A stretch of 6,027 nt of DNA from Dethiobacter sp. (lineage in GTDB: Bacteria; Bacillota; Dethiobacteria; DTU022), in assembly GCA_018333405.1 (NCBI GenBank), contig JAGXSR010000039.1, positions 1-6,027 of the forward strand. Reading direction: 5' to 3'. Made by a program: the position numbers and the translations under genes. The notes beneath the pieces were generated by a model. The model ran no database searches. It was not told where the DNA came from and saw nothing but the letters and a program-made list of their open reading frames with translations. Positions 5,853 to 6,027 of the stretch are shown in pieces; the stretch's first letter is position 1, and the number at the start of each line of letters is the position of its first letter.

Positions 5853-5924
5853 CGGGAGAAAAAGCAATTACTTTTATCAACACATTTCTTATTACTTTAT
5901 GATAAAGGAGTGAACCATCAATGA
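5838..5924 (+). CDS. Possible 28-residue upstream ORF / leader peptide
   Basis: ATG at 5838 opens a 28-codon frame with a strongly basic start (MKRKQREKK) and a Leu-rich middle (QLLLSTHFLLLY). It ends at TGA 5922-5924, which overlaps the ATG of the next gene as ATGA. That arrangement is typical of translational coupling, and the downstream SD lies inside its codons. Against it, no good SD precedes 5838 (GAGAG at 5815-5819 is too far away) and a short open frame in AT-rich DNA can arise by chance. No family is recognised. It is a candidate only. Confidence 0.22.
   Translation: MKRKQREKKQLLLSTHFLLLYDKGVNHQ
5871..5908 (+). promoter_or_regulatory. Hairpin covering the ribosome binding site of the gene at 5921
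   Basis: Bases 5871-5879 can pair with 5900-5908 over nine base pairs, eight Watson-Crick and one U-G, around a 20-nt loop. The 3' arm contains the AAAGG part of the AAAGGAG Shine-Dalgarno (5904-5910). If formed in the mRNA it would limit initiation at 5921. Ribosomes translating the possible leader ORF would melt it. Confidence 0.4.
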
Positions 5925-6027
5925 CCGACCGGGACCTATTGGAGCTAATTGCAAGTCAAGTAGGGAATCTCACGACCCAGGTGGATGGCCTCACGACCCA
6001 GGTGGATGGCCTCACGACGCGGGTGGA
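5921..6027 (+). CDS. Heptad-repeat (coiled-coil) protein of unknown function, 3' end outside window
   Basis: The gene begins with ATG at 5921, preceded by AAAGGAG (5904-5910) at 10 nt. Thirty-five codons are visible before the window ends. A short acidic/hydrophobic lead (MTDRDLLELIASQVGN) is followed by the seven-residue repeat LTTQVDG, twice exact and then varied to LTTRV with the window ending in it. Leu and Val recur at heptad spacing (a/d-like), which predicts a coiled coil. I recall short proteins of this design (a DLL-type start and then L-x-x-x-V-x-G heptads) as common unnamed genes in Clostridia, but no function is established. No signal peptide or membrane segment is visible in this part. 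It lies head-to-head with the glycosyltransferase, separated by a structured 301-bp region. Confidence 0.75.
   Translation, partial: MTDRDLLELIASQVGNLTTQVDGLTTQVDGLTTRV
5969..6027 (+). repeat. 21-nt in-frame tandem repeat (minisatellite)
   Basis: Units at 5969-5989 and 5990-6010 are identical (CTCACGACCCAGGTGGATGGC). A third, at 6011-6027, is cut by the window end and differs at two bases (ACC to ACG and CAG to CGG). Each unit encodes one coiled-coil heptad, LTTQVDG. The array probably continues beyond the window. Confidence 0.9.

Noticed and set aside
5791..5860. Partial resemblance to TPP (CTGAGAG ... CCGGATGA ... GCAGCGGGAG) and to ykkC-type (CTGAGAG ... GGAT ... CGGGAGA) riboswitches
   Set aside because: Only short fragments match. 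The TPP core ACCUGAUCUGGAUAAUGCCAGCG and the ykkC core helices are not reproduced, so no class is claimed. An Infernal search against Rfam would decide.

Overview
The window looks like a chromosomal stretch from a Firmicute, probably a Clostridia- or Negativicutes-type anaerobe. The reasons are the DXP-independent PdxS/PdxT route to vitamin B6, strong AGGAGG-type Shine-Dalgarno (SD) sites, TTG start codons, a YwdJ-like permease and a small heptad-repeat protein of a kind I associate with that group. The genus cannot be read from the sequence. No insertion sequence, CRISPR array, tRNA or rRNA is visible.

Layout. Positions 1-2620 (+) hold a biosynthetic cluster: the 3' part of hisH (5' end outside the window), hisF, pdxS and pdxT. 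hisH runs 74 nt into hisF, hisF and pdxS are 36 nt apart, and pdxS and pdxT are 1 nt apart, so one transcript is likely. HisH/HisF makes imidazole glycerol phosphate plus AICAR (histidine pathway). PdxS/PdxT makes pyridoxal 5'-phosphate. Both are ammonia-channelling pairs of a class I glutaminase and a (beta-alpha)8 barrel. Key catalytic residues are present in all four products, except the HisH nucleophile Cys, which lies outside the window.

Positions 2657-4003 (-) encode an NCS2-family nucleobase permease that converges on pdxT with only 36 bp between them. Positions 4216-5619 (-) encode a membrane family-2 glycosyltransferase with processive-type motifs. The 212 bp between these two genes contains no gene I can support.

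Positions 5620-5920 form a 301-bp intergenic region with promoter-like sequences and several inverted repeats. They include an element with mutually exclusive pairings (5791-5852), a hairpin covering the downstream ribosome binding site (5871-5908) and a possible 28-codon upstream ORF ending in an ATGA overlap. They lead into a gene starting at 5921, cut by the window end, whose product begins a coiled-coil heptad repeat encoded by near-perfect 21-nt tandem repeats.

I see no convincing large new system. The parts most worth checking are the 5' leader of the last gene and its repeat, the hisH/hisF overlap with a Lys-to-Met change at the HisH interface motif, and the permease that lacks the usual NCS2 motif residues.
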